From positions 1 to 39,036 of the IMG/VR virus record IMGVR_UViG_3300048927_000809: DNA of 39,036 bases; one strand, given 5' to 3'. Positions 13,535-19,696 of this stretch are shown here, in pieces (the stretch's first letter is position 1; every line of letters starts with the position of its first letter). Origin of the DNA: a virus. The notes beneath the pieces were generated by a model. The model had not been told where the DNA came from and did not search any database. It saw only the letters and a program-made list of their open reading frames with translations. The translations under genes were made by a program, and so were the position numbers.

Positions 13535-14322
13535 ACATGCGCGAATCCATAGCGATGGGCCTGCGCGTGCCTCCGTCGTCCGTGGACGCCGAGCAGAGTG
13601 TCCTGGGCGGCCTGATGCTGGCTCCCGACCGCATCGACGCCGTGTCGGCGCGACTGGATGAGGGCGACTTCTACCGCCGCGACCACCGGATGATCTACCG
13701 GGCGATGCTCGAACTTTCCCGCCGCGGCACGCCGTGCGACGCGATCACCCTGGGCGAGTGGTTCGTCCGCAACGACTTCGACACGGTCGAGCCGACGTAC
13801 CTGATGACGCTGGCGAACGACACGCCGAGCGCGGCGAACATCGATGCCTATGCCCGGATCGTCCGCGAGAAGGCCATGCGCCGGCGAGTGATCGACGTGG
13901 CCACCCAGATGGTCGAGCACGCCTACGGCGTCGAGCAGGACGCCACCGAGCTGGTGGACGGCGGCATCGCCCAGCTGATGGGCATGCAGCACGTCGAGCA
14001 GAATACCGAGTACACACTCCGTCAGGCCTTGACGATCGCCTACGAGGCGGCGGAGGCAGCGAAGGCCCGCGGCGGCAAGATCCCCGGGATCCCCACCGGC
14101 CTCACCGAGCTGGACGACGTGCTGGGTGGCCTGCACAACTCCGACCTGATCGTGATCGGCGCTCGCCCGTCGATGGGCAAGACCGCGCTGCTGCTGAATA
14201 TGGCGCTTGGCGATGACGGGGCGGCCGGCCTTTTCTCGACCGAGCAGCCGGTGGTGCAGATCGGCTCGCGCCTCCTTGCGATCGAGGGTGGCGTCAATGC
14301 CTCACGCTTGCGCAACGGCTAA
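13531..14322 (+). CDS. dnaB: DnaB-like replicative helicase, N-terminal part (in-frame stop)
   Basis: This 263-residue piece is the front part of a DnaB helicase, the hexameric enzyme that unwinds DNA at phage forks. It contains the N-terminal DnaB domain (about 17-115: VDAEQSVLGGLMLAPDR), the linker, and the start of the RecA-like motor with the Walker A loop GARPSMGKTALLL and FSTEQP. The frame then stops at TAA (14320-14322) after RLRNG, where homologues continue. The same frame goes on without further stops to 14868 and carries the remaining motifs. So the gene is either broken by a nonsense change, affected by a sequence error, or made as two chains. Confidence 0.85.
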   Translation: MNMRESIAMGLRVPPSSVDAEQSVLGGLMLAPDRIDAVSARLDEGDFYRRDHRMIYRAMLELSRRGTPCDAITLGEWFVRNDFDTVEPTYLMTLANDTPSAANIDAYARIVREKAMRRRVIDVATQMVEHAYGVEQDATELVDGGIAQLMGMQHVEQNTEYTLRQALTIAYEAAEAAKARGGKIPGIPTGLTELDDVLGGLHNSDLIVIGARPSMGKTALLLNMALGDDGAAGLFSTEQPVVQIGSRLLAIEGGVNASRLRNG

Positions 14323-14370
14323 CACGACGAGGAAGACCTCGGGCGCCTGGCGAACGCGGTCGGGAACCTG

Positions 14371-14868
14371 ATGGGCCGCGAGCTGATGATCAGCGACCGC
14401 GCCGGCCTGACGATCGGCGAATTGCAGCGCACCGCCCGCCGGTGGAAGCAGAAGCATGGCATCAAGCGCCTGCTGGTGGATTACGTGCAGCGTGTGAAGG
14501 GCAACGACCCGCGCATGTCGCGCATCGACCAGGTGGGCGAGGTTGCCATCGGGCTGAAGGACATCGCCCGCGAGCTGGACATCCCGGTCGTGGCCCTGGC
14601 CCAGGTGAACCGCGAGGTCGAGAAGCGCCCGAACAAGCGCCCGAACATGGGTGACCTCGCCAACTCGAGCGAGATCGAGAAAGAGGCCGACCAGGTGCTC
14701 ATGCTTTACCGGGACGAGGTCTACAACGACGACAGCCAGGACAAGGGCATCGCCGAGATCAGCGTGGAGAAGAACCGGCACGGCCCCACCGGCTTCATTC
14801 GGGCCGCATGGCAGGCCGAGACCATGCGCTTCCGCGACTTCGCGCCTTACGGTGGTTTCGATGACTGA
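14371..14868 (+). CDS. dnaB: DnaB-like replicative helicase, C-terminal part
   Basis: This 165-residue piece lies in the same frame as the previous gene and completes the DnaB motor. It has the Walker B segment KRLLVDYVQRVKG, the DIPVVALAQVNREVEKRPNKR motif with Gln and the arginine-rich loop, the E-K-E-A-D-QVLMLYRD strand, and NRHGPTG near the end. The ATG at 14371 has GGGAACCTG in front and could allow re-initiation. Without the Walker A loop it cannot hydrolyse ATP alone. Only restoration of codon 264 of the full frame would give a normal helicase of about 445 residues. Confidence 0.75.
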   Translation: MGRELMISDRAGLTIGELQRTARRWKQKHGIKRLLVDYVQRVKGNDPRMSRIDQVGEVAIGLKDIARELDIPVVALAQVNREVEKRPNKRPNMGDLANSSEIEKEADQVLMLYRDEVYNDDSQDKGIAEISVEKNRHGPTGFIRAAWQAETMRFRDFAPYGGFDD

Positions 14869-15199
14869 TGCCCTGCTCGCGCGCATCGAGGCAGACCGCC
14901 AGCGCTATGACCGCGAGCGCGAGGCGAACCGCCTTCGATTCCCGGCAGCGATGGTGCTGGCCGATGGCCTGCGCGAGGCAGGGCTCAAGCCGAAGTTGAA
15001 GCATGCGATCAACGCGGCGGGCGAGGAAGTCGGCGCACCGCCCAAGCTGGTCGGGCTGGCCGTCGACGGTGACAAGCTGGCGCGCCTCCCCGAGTACGAA
15101 GCCTTCTGGCGCAAGAGCCTCGGCAAGCGCGCCGAGACCAACGCCACCTACCGCGAGCGCATGCAGCGCGCCATCAAGCCGATATCGGGAGCCGTATGA
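14861..15199 (+). CDS. Hypothetical phage protein downstream of dnaB
   Basis: This 112-residue protein overlaps the dnaB end by 8 bases and begins TDALLARIEADRQRYDRERE, a long charged helix. A soluble middle (KHAINAAGEEVGAPPKLVG) and a C-terminal basic helix (RKSLGKRAETNATYRERMQRAIK) follow. No family or motif is recognised. The location between helicase and recombination genes suggests a replication accessory protein, such as a helicase partner, but this is only by position. Confidence 0.7.
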   Translation: MTDALLARIEADRQRYDREREANRLRFPAAMVLADGLREAGLKPKLKHAINAAGEEVGAPPKLVGLAVDGDKLARLPEYEAFWRKSLGKRAETNATYRERMQRAIKPISGAV

Positions 15200-15372
15200 C
15201 CATCACCTTCGACTGGTGGGCGTTGCTGCCCATACGCCTAGTCATCCTGGCCGTGATCTTCGGCTTCCTGGGTGAGCGTCACAGCGGCATGCTCGTTGGC
15301 CTGGGCGAGGTCATGATCTCCTGCGTCCTGGTACTCATGGCCGCGATGGTCTGCGTGGGGCATTACCTGTGA
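15196..15372 (+). CDS. Small two-helix membrane protein
   Basis: This 58-residue ORF overlaps the previous gene by ATGA and the next by GTGA, so it is very probably translated. It encodes two hydrophobic helices (about 9-25, IRLVILAVIFGFL, and 38-55, EVMISCVLVLMAAMVCVG) joined by a short loop with GERHSG. It should lie in the inner membrane. I do not recognise a family; its position inside a replication and recombination operon is unexpected for a holin. Confidence 0.65.
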   Translation: MTITFDWWALLPIRLVILAVIFGFLGERHSGMLVGLGEVMISCVLVLMAAMVCVGHYL

Positions 15373-15911
15373 AGCGCACGCCGCTGCTCCGCAAGACGCC
15401 GATGAAGTCTGCCCGTGGCTTCGCCGCTACGGCGATCATCAAGGCTGCCGCCCAGCGCGTGACGGTGGAGTTCGGTGACAAGGGTGAGGTCGCCGCTGTT
15501 TACAACCACAAGGGCTTGTCGGCCGGCCGTCGGCCGGCAGCGACGAAGGCTCAGAGGGAGCGCTGGGCCGCCATGCGTGCTCGCGGCTGCGTGGCATGCC
15601 ACCTGAACATGGTCGATCACGGACTGGCGCGTGCGAGCTACGGCCGCGACCTGGAGATTCACCACCTGCTGTCGGGCGGCCGCCGCCGCGGGCACGACGC
15701 CACCGTGTGCCTATGCCACTACCACCACCAGGCGAAGCGCCTCGTCTTCGCCGACACGGGCTACATGGAGCACGCGCGCATCTACGGGCCGAGCCTGGAG
15801 CGCGAGTCGCGCCGCTTCACCGAGTTCTACGGTACCGATGACCAGCTGCTCGAATACCAGAACCGACTGGTCGAGCAGTTGCCGCCGCAGTTCGGGCCGG
15901 AGGCAGCCTGA
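15369..15911 (+). CDS. Ref/NinG-like HNH recombination nuclease
   Basis: This 180-residue protein resembles the phage Ref (RecA-dependent nuclease) family. A basic start (KRTPLLRKTPMKS) precedes a zinc/HNH-type core, CVACHLN near residue 77 followed by EIHHLLSGGRRRGHDATVCLCHYHHQ. The paired cysteines and histidines are the expected metal and catalytic ligands. In phage P1, Ref cuts displacement loops in the presence of RecA. Here it probably processes recombination intermediates, next to SSB and RdgC functions. The GTG start at 15369 overlaps the preceding stop as GTGA. Confidence 0.8.
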   Translation: MKRTPLLRKTPMKSARGFAATAIIKAAAQRVTVEFGDKGEVAAVYNHKGLSAGRRPAATKAQRERWAAMRARGCVACHLNMVDHGLARASYGRDLEIHHLLSGGRRRGHDATVCLCHYHHQAKRLVFADTGYMEHARIYGPSLERESRRFTEFYGTDDQLLEYQNRLVEQLPPQFGPEAA

Positions 15912-16297
15912 TGCGCTCCGCCGTACGCATCCCCACCGAGCACGAAGATCAGGCCGCGCTGTTCCGCTGGGTCAAGCTCGCCGCTGGCGCGCAGCCGGCA
16001 CTGAACCTCCTATACGCCATCCCGAACGGCGGACACCGACACAAGGCCGTCGCGGCGAAGCTGGCAGCGGAAGGCGTCAAGGCGGGCGTGCCAGACCTGT
16101 GCCTACCCGTCGCACGGGGTGAGTTCCACGGCCTCTACATTGAAATGAAGCGCACCAAGGGCGGGACGGTGTCCGCGGTGCAGAAATACTGGCTGGCCGT
16201 CCTCGCCGCCGAGGGCTATTGCGCGCTTCGCTGCAACGGGTGGGACGATGCCCGTCAAGCCTTAACGCTCTACCTCGACGGCAGAGACCCGCGGTAA
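15911..16297 (+). CDS. VRR-NUC domain nuclease
   Basis: This 128-residue protein is a stand-alone VRR-NUC nuclease of the PD-(D/E)XK superfamily. The family signature is clear: an early Glu in EHEDQAALFRWV, IPNGGHRHKAVAAKLAAEGVKAGVPDLCLP with the catalytic Asp (about residue 66), then HGLYIEMK with Glu and Lys, and a Gln in VSAVQKYW. Such phage proteins cut branched DNA such as Holliday junctions (RuvC/RusA role). It follows the Ref-like gene in a TGATG junction. Confidence 0.92.
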   Translation: MRSAVRIPTEHEDQAALFRWVKLAAGAQPALNLLYAIPNGGHRHKAVAAKLAAEGVKAGVPDLCLPVARGEFHGLYIEMKRTKGGTVSAVQKYWLAVLAAEGYCALRCNGWDDARQALTLYLDGRDPR

Positions 16298-16374
16298 GCC
16301 GCGACCACCACACACGAAGAAGATCGGCGCTGCTGGCGCCGTGCACGACACGCGGAAGTAACCTGGGGAACAAG

Positions 16375-16824
16375 ATGCGACGATCAACGACATTGGAAGC
16401 GCGGCTCAATGAGTGGGCGAAGGAATACCGCGAAGGCACCATGGAGCACCTGGGCGGAAGTAGCGGGTCGTGGCTGGCCTCGCTGATCCGCTGGGAGGGC
16501 AGGGCGCCGTCCGGGTTGGGACATCAGCCGGAGCACACCGCGGCTGACGAGGTGCACGAAGCCGTCGCAGCCCTTGAATGCCAGCCCACCGGGTACGCCC
16601 CCGCCATGGTGCTGCGCGCCGAGTACCTGAACCCTGACCAGCCGCGCATTGAGAAGATTCGCCGGCTACGCCGCGTCGGCGTCCCGGTGGACACCACGCG
16701 CTTCAGTCAGCTCCTGCGCCTGGCGAAGATTCACGTCGCGGGATGGCTACACATCCCTTTCAACGAGCCTCTTACCGATCACGAGCGGGTGCAGATGCTG
16801 CAGACGATCGTCGAGCTTGATTGA
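16375..16824 (+). CDS. Probable Q-type late antiterminator
   Basis: This 149-residue protein is basic, helical and located exactly where lambdoid phages carry Q, at the end of the early rightward operon and just before a terminator and the lysis genes. It starts RRSTTLEARLNEWAKEYREG and later has RIEKIRRLRRVGVPVDTTRFSQLLRLAKIHVAGWL, which looks like a DNA-binding helical domain shared by small phage antitermination-like proteins. GGGGA lies five bases before the ATG. The role is inferred mostly from position, and a simple late activator remains possible. Confidence 0.65.
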   Translation: MRRSTTLEARLNEWAKEYREGTMEHLGGSSGSWLASLIRWEGRAPSGLGHQPEHTAADEVHEAVAALECQPTGYAPAMVLRAEYLNPDQPRIEKIRRLRRVGVPVDTTRFSQLLRLAKIHVAGWLHIPFNEPLTDHERVQMLQTIVELD

Positions 16825-16850
16825 TCAATATATCTGTGGAAAATGGGCAG
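16817..16850 (+). promoter_or_regulatory. AT-rich segment, possible late promoter region
   Basis: The end of the Q-like gene and the next bases contain TTGATTGATCAATATATC, the most AT-rich stretch of this GC-rich neighbourhood, 35-55 bp before the terminator. In lambda the late promoter lies at this place. I cannot fit a good -35/-10 pair, so the exact promoter is not called. Confidence 0.3.
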
Positions 16851-16872
16851 CGTGACATCACGTCGACCTGAG

Positions 16873-16899
16873 AAGCCCTGGCAACCGCCGGGGCTTTTT
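16873..16899 (+). terminator. Intrinsic terminator before the lysis genes (tR'-like)
   Basis: A 10-bp stem AAGCCCTGGC / GCCGGGGCTT (16873-16882 and 16887-16896, loop AACC, one G-T pair) is followed by T-rich sequence. It lies between the Q-like gene and the late genes, the expected target of antitermination. Confidence 0.88.
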
Positions 16900-16927
16900 C
16901 GTTTTCGTCCCTGCCGCGGGGACGACC

Positions 16928-16960
16928 GGCAGCATCACCGCTCCCCACGGTGATGCTGCC
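16928..16960 (+). promoter_or_regulatory. Perfect 13-bp hairpin in the lysis-gene leader
   Basis: GGCAGCATCACCG (16928-16940) and its exact reverse complement (16948-16960) enclose a 7-base loop. No T-run follows, so it is not a classical terminator. It ends 19 bases before the endolysin ATG and just upstream of the GGAG ribosome-binding site, so it could control translation, protect the 5' end of the late mRNA, or be a protein-binding site. Confidence 0.7.
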
Positions 16961-16979
16961 AACCTATTCCGGAGCAACG

Positions 16980-17531
16980 ATGGACGCCCTGACCCTCAGC
17001 AAGGCGGCCGGCATCTCGCTGCCGCGCGCCCAGCAGTGGGCCAGGCCGATGACCGATGCCATGGCCGAGTTCGGCATCGACACGCCTAAGCGCCAGGCAG
17101 CTTTCATCGCGCAGTGCGCGCACGAGTCGATGGGCTTCGCGTTCACTCGTGAGTTGTGGGCTCCGACAGAGGCGCAGCGTGGCTACGAAGGGCGCGCTGA
17201 CCTGGGCAATACGCAGCCGGGCGACGGCAAGCGCTTCATGGGCCGCGGTGTGATCCAGCTCACCGGCCGCGGCAACTACGCGCGCGGCGGCAAGGCGCTG
17301 GGAATCGACCTGGTCAAGAACCCGCAGCTGTTGGAGGCGCCCGAGCTGGCCGCCCTTATCGCCGGGTGGTTCTGGTCGGACAAGGGCCTCAACGCTTACG
17401 CGGACTCGGGCGATTTCCTCGGTTTGTCGATCCGCATCAACGGTAAGAACCGGAAGACTGGCCTGCCGAATGGCTGGGATGACCGGCAAGCCCGCTGGGC
17501 GGTGGCGAAGAAAGCATTGGGTGCCTCGTGA
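16980..17531 (+). CDS. GH19 chitinase-like endolysin
   Basis: This 183-residue protein is a phage endolysin of glycoside hydrolase family 19, cutting the glycan chains of peptidoglycan at the end of the lytic cycle. It has the catalytic Glu49 in AQCAHESMGF, the conserved RFMGRGVIQLTGRGNYARGG, and a C-terminal INGKNRKTGLPNGWDDR motif. There is no signal peptide, so export depends on the holin encoded next. GGAG lies five bases before the ATG at 16980. Confidence 0.95.
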   Translation: MDALTLSKAAGISLPRAQQWARPMTDAMAEFGIDTPKRQAAFIAQCAHESMGFAFTRELWAPTEAQRGYEGRADLGNTQPGDGKRFMGRGVIQLTGRGNYARGGKALGIDLVKNPQLLEAPELAALIAGWFWSDKGLNAYADSGDFLGLSIRINGKNRKTGLPNGWDDRQARWAVAKKALGAS

Positions 17532-17875
17532 ACGAGCTACCGCCGGCTCAGTCGGCTATCGAATGGATCCGCCTACTGGCCGTGTCGGCCTTCGCGGCCG
17601 TCGGTGGTGTCACTGGCGCGGTGCTGCGCGCCATGGACGCGAAACAGCCGATATCCCTGACAGCAGCACTTATCGAATTCATGTCCGCAGGGTTCGTCGG
17701 AGCCCTAAGCGGCCTTCTTTGCTCGGCGTGGGGACTGAGCCTCGTGTGGACAGCCTTCATCGCCGGCACGTTCGGGATGCTAGGCGCCCGGGCAACCATC
17801 CAGGTGATGCAGCGATTCGTCTGGCAGAAGCTCGGCCTCAACCGGAGTTCGCAAGATGACAAACCTGCTGAGTAG
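17528..17875 (+). CDS. Holin
   Basis: This 115-residue protein has three hydrophobic helices (about 13-35, 45-66, 68-88) with a charged C-terminus, and lies between endolysin and spanin genes. The segments FAAVGGVTGAVLRAM and SAGFVGALSGLLCSAWG are typical of small phage holins (LydA/phage_holin_3 type). It would form the membrane holes that release the endolysin and set the time of lysis. The GTG start at 17528 overlaps the endolysin stop as GTGA. Confidence 0.85.
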   Translation: MNELPPAQSAIEWIRLLAVSAFAAVGGVTGAVLRAMDAKQPISLTAALIEFMSAGFVGALSGLLCSAWGLSLVWTAFIAGTFGMLGARATIQVMQRFVWQKLGLNRSSQDDKPAE

Positions 17876-18338
17876 CGGATGGTCGCTGGTCAAGGACAAG
17901 GCCCGCCTGATCATCGAGTACGTGCTGATCCTTATCGTCATCGTGCTGGGCGTCTACGGCACCGTGGCGTACTTCCGCACCAAGTCCCTCACAACCACCA
18001 CGCTGTCCCTCAGCGAGAAGCTAGGCGGCCTGTCCGGCACGCTGGACCAACAGGTGCGCGCCAACGCCGACCAGGACCGCGCCATTGCTGACCTCGCGCG
18101 ATTGCGCCGGATCGACAGCCAGGCGCTCGAAGGTCTGCACAACGAACTGGACAAGGCCGACACCAAGGGCGATGCGCTACGCCAGAAGGTCCGCCAGCTG
18201 GAGAAGACGAATGCGGCAGCGAAAACCCTACTGGACACTGCTGTGCCTCCTGCCCTTGGCTGCGTGCTCGATGGCACCCCGTGCCCCGACGCCGGTGGTG
18301 ACAAGCCGGACGGTGGTGCAGCAGGCCCAGCCCGCTGA
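17856..18338 (+). CDS. Inner-membrane spanin (Rz-like)
   Basis: This 160-residue protein has one N-terminal membrane helix (about 18-40, LIIEYVLILIVIVLGVYGTVAYF) and a long periplasmic coiled coil (50-120) ending in a Gly/Pro/Asp-rich tail. This is the design of the i-spanin Rz, which joins the outer-membrane spanin and fuses the two membranes in the last step of lysis. It overlaps the holin by 20 bases, and the o-spanin gene starts inside it in another frame. Confidence 0.87.
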   Translation: MTNLLSSGWSLVKDKARLIIEYVLILIVIVLGVYGTVAYFRTKSLTTTTLSLSEKLGGLSGTLDQQVRANADQDRAIADLARLRRIDSQALEGLHNELDKADTKGDALRQKVRQLEKTNAAAKTLLDTAVPPALGCVLDGTPCPDAGGDKPDGGAAGPAR

Positions 18339-18528
18339 CGAGTTGCTGAAGCTCTGCGATGCGCCCGCGCTGGTGCCAACGCGCAACGTCCGCGACATCA
18401 CCGACAACAGCACGGCCAAGGGCGTGGCGTTCGAGAAGTGCGCCGCGCGCTTGCGCTGCCTGGTCTGGTGGATCACCACGGCCAACCATGAAACCCCGCC
18501 GGCCGAGTGCCGGAAGGACGCCCCATGA
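18211..18528 (+). CDS. Outer-membrane spanin lipoprotein (Rz1-like)
   Basis: This 105-residue protein begins RQRKPYWTLLCLLPLAACSM with a lipobox LAAC, so it is lipid-modified at Cys20 and sorted to the outer membrane. The mature part is Pro-rich at first (APRAPTPVV) and has several more cysteines. It starts 128 bases inside the Rz gene in the +1 frame and continues past it, the nested arrangement usual for Rz/Rz1. It should bind the C-terminus of Rz in the periplasm. At 105 residues it is longer than lambda Rz1. Confidence 0.87.
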   Translation: MRQRKPYWTLLCLLPLAACSMAPRAPTPVVTSRTVVQQAQPADELLKLCDAPALVPTRNVRDITDNSTAKGVAFEKCAARLRCLVWWITTANHETPPAECRKDAP

Positions 18529-18725
18529 CCGTGCGGTGCACCTACTGCGGCAAGCCTCACCCGTACGCCCTGTGCCCGCACACGTGGGGCGGCAGCACGG
18601 CCCGGGCGCAACTGCACTGCACCTATTGCGGGAGCAAGCAGCACACGGCCACGTACTGCCCCAAGACGTACGGCGGCGAGGGCAACCGGCGCCGTGACCC
18701 GGACGGCGAGTTCCTCGACCGATGA
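18525..18725 (+). CDS. Small double zinc-knuckle protein
   Basis: This 66-residue protein carries two zinc knuckles: CTYCGKPHPYALC (CX2CX3HX4C) and CTYCGSKQHTATYC (CX2CX4HX4C). The second fits the retroviral nucleocapsid pattern exactly. Zinc knuckles bind single-stranded nucleic acid. It overlaps the o-spanin stop and the HNH gene by ATGA on both sides, so it is expressed late with the lysis and packaging genes. A role in DNA packaging together with the HNH protein is possible but unproven. Confidence 0.82.
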   Translation: MTVRCTYCGKPHPYALCPHTWGGSTARAQLHCTYCGSKQHTATYCPKTYGGEGNRRRDPDGEFLDR

Positions 18726-19120
18726 CGAAGCTCAAGACGCTCGGCCCACGCGTCGCCACGCCTCCCTCGCGGCTGAAGACGGTCGAGCCGGGCTCGTGGC
18801 GCGCGGTAGACGCGACCAGCACCGAGCGTGGGTATGGCTATGCCTGGCAGCAGGCCCGCGCGGGCTTCCTCGCCAAGCACCCGTTCTGCGTGCGCTGCCT
18901 GGCCGAGGCGGGGATCACGTCCAAGGGCAAGGCCGAGGTCATCCTCGAATGCGCCGAGCGTGACATCGCCGTGCCCTGGGCGTCGGTGGTTGACCATCGC
19001 ATCCCACACCGAGGGGACAAGCAGCTGTTCTGGGACAGGGACAACTGGGACCCGCTGTGCACACCCCACCACGCCCGCGACAAGCAGCGTGAGGAGCACG
19101 AGGCACGGCAGGTTCGGTGA
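18722..19120 (+). CDS. HNH endonuclease next to terminase
   Basis: This 132-residue protein has an HNH nuclease fold, with CVRCLAE near residue 58, VDHRIPHRGDKQLFWDRDNW near 90-110, and LCTPHHARDK near 112-121. HNH proteins encoded just before terminase in HK97-like phages are known to assist terminase in cutting cos DNA. The place here, directly before the small terminase gene, fits that role. It overlaps the zinc-knuckle gene by ATGA. Confidence 0.92.
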   Translation: MTKLKTLGPRVATPPSRLKTVEPGSWRAVDATSTERGYGYAWQQARAGFLAKHPFCVRCLAEAGITSKGKAEVILECAERDIAVPWASVVDHRIPHRGDKQLFWDRDNWDPLCTPHHARDKQREEHEARQVR

Positions 19121-19160
19121 CCGCACCGCAAACGCGAACCGTTCGCATCGGTCACCCGAA
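19113..19160. repeat. Nested inverted repeat, candidate cos region
   Basis: The end of the HNH gene and the following intergenic region hold TTCGGTGACCG (19113-19123) facing CGGTCACCCGAA (19149-19160), one bulge apart from perfect. Inside it is a second palindrome GCGAA-CCG-TTCGC (19134-19146). The 192-bp gap before the terminase gene (19121-19312) has no ORF. In HNH-containing HK97-like phages this is where cos usually lies, so terminase or HNH recognition is a fair guess. Confidence 0.4.
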
Positions 19161-19312
19161 ACTGAACGATATGTTAAGTTAATGTGAAGGCCTGTTCAGG
19201 TTGGCCGACCAGCAGGGGAGGGGTGGGTCGAAAGGTCGGGACTCACCGGCTTCTAGACAGCCGTCCCCCGCACGTAGAGATTTTTTCCCCTTTTTGAAGT
19301 GGATTTCAGCAA

Positions 19313-19696
19313 ATGGCAGGCGTGAAAGGACGAAGCGGAGGCCCGCGGAAAAACGCGGGTGGCGCGCGTTCCGGCGCTGGCCGGCCAGCGAAGGCTGCTG
19401 CCGAAAAATCAGCAAATGCCAAGGCCCCGCGTAAGACGCGCGGCACGGCTTGCGACAAGCCGGCAACCACGCCGCTTCCCGACATGGACATGCTAAAGCT
19501 GCTGCAGGACATCGCGCTGGGCAGGGTGCCGGCCTCGGCGACTCAGGTGCGCGCGGCCGTGGCTGCCGTGCAGTACACGCACCACAAGCTGGGCGAGGGC
19601 GGCAAGAAAGACGCTAAGCAGAAACAGGCCGAGGGCATCACGGGCGGACGCTTCGCACCGCGGCCGCCGCCGGCATCCGCGCGGCGGCCTAACTGA
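19313..19696 (+). CDS. Terminase small subunit
   Basis: This 127-residue protein begins with the basic, Gly-rich AGVKGRSGGPRKNAGGARSG typical of many phage small terminases. A helical region follows (MLKLLQDIALGRVPASATQVRAAVAAVQYTHHKLG), and the protein ends in a Pro/Arg-rich tail. It should bind the packaging site and stimulate the large subunit encoded next (one-base overlap). A clear ribosome-binding site is not seen before the ATG; T-rich sequence lies just upstream. Confidence 0.8.
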   Translation: MAGVKGRSGGPRKNAGGARSGAGRPAKAAAEKSANAKAPRKTRGTACDKPATTPLPDMDMLKLLQDIALGRVPASATQVRAAVAAVQYTHHKLGEGGKKDAKQKQAEGITGGRFAPRPPPASARRPN

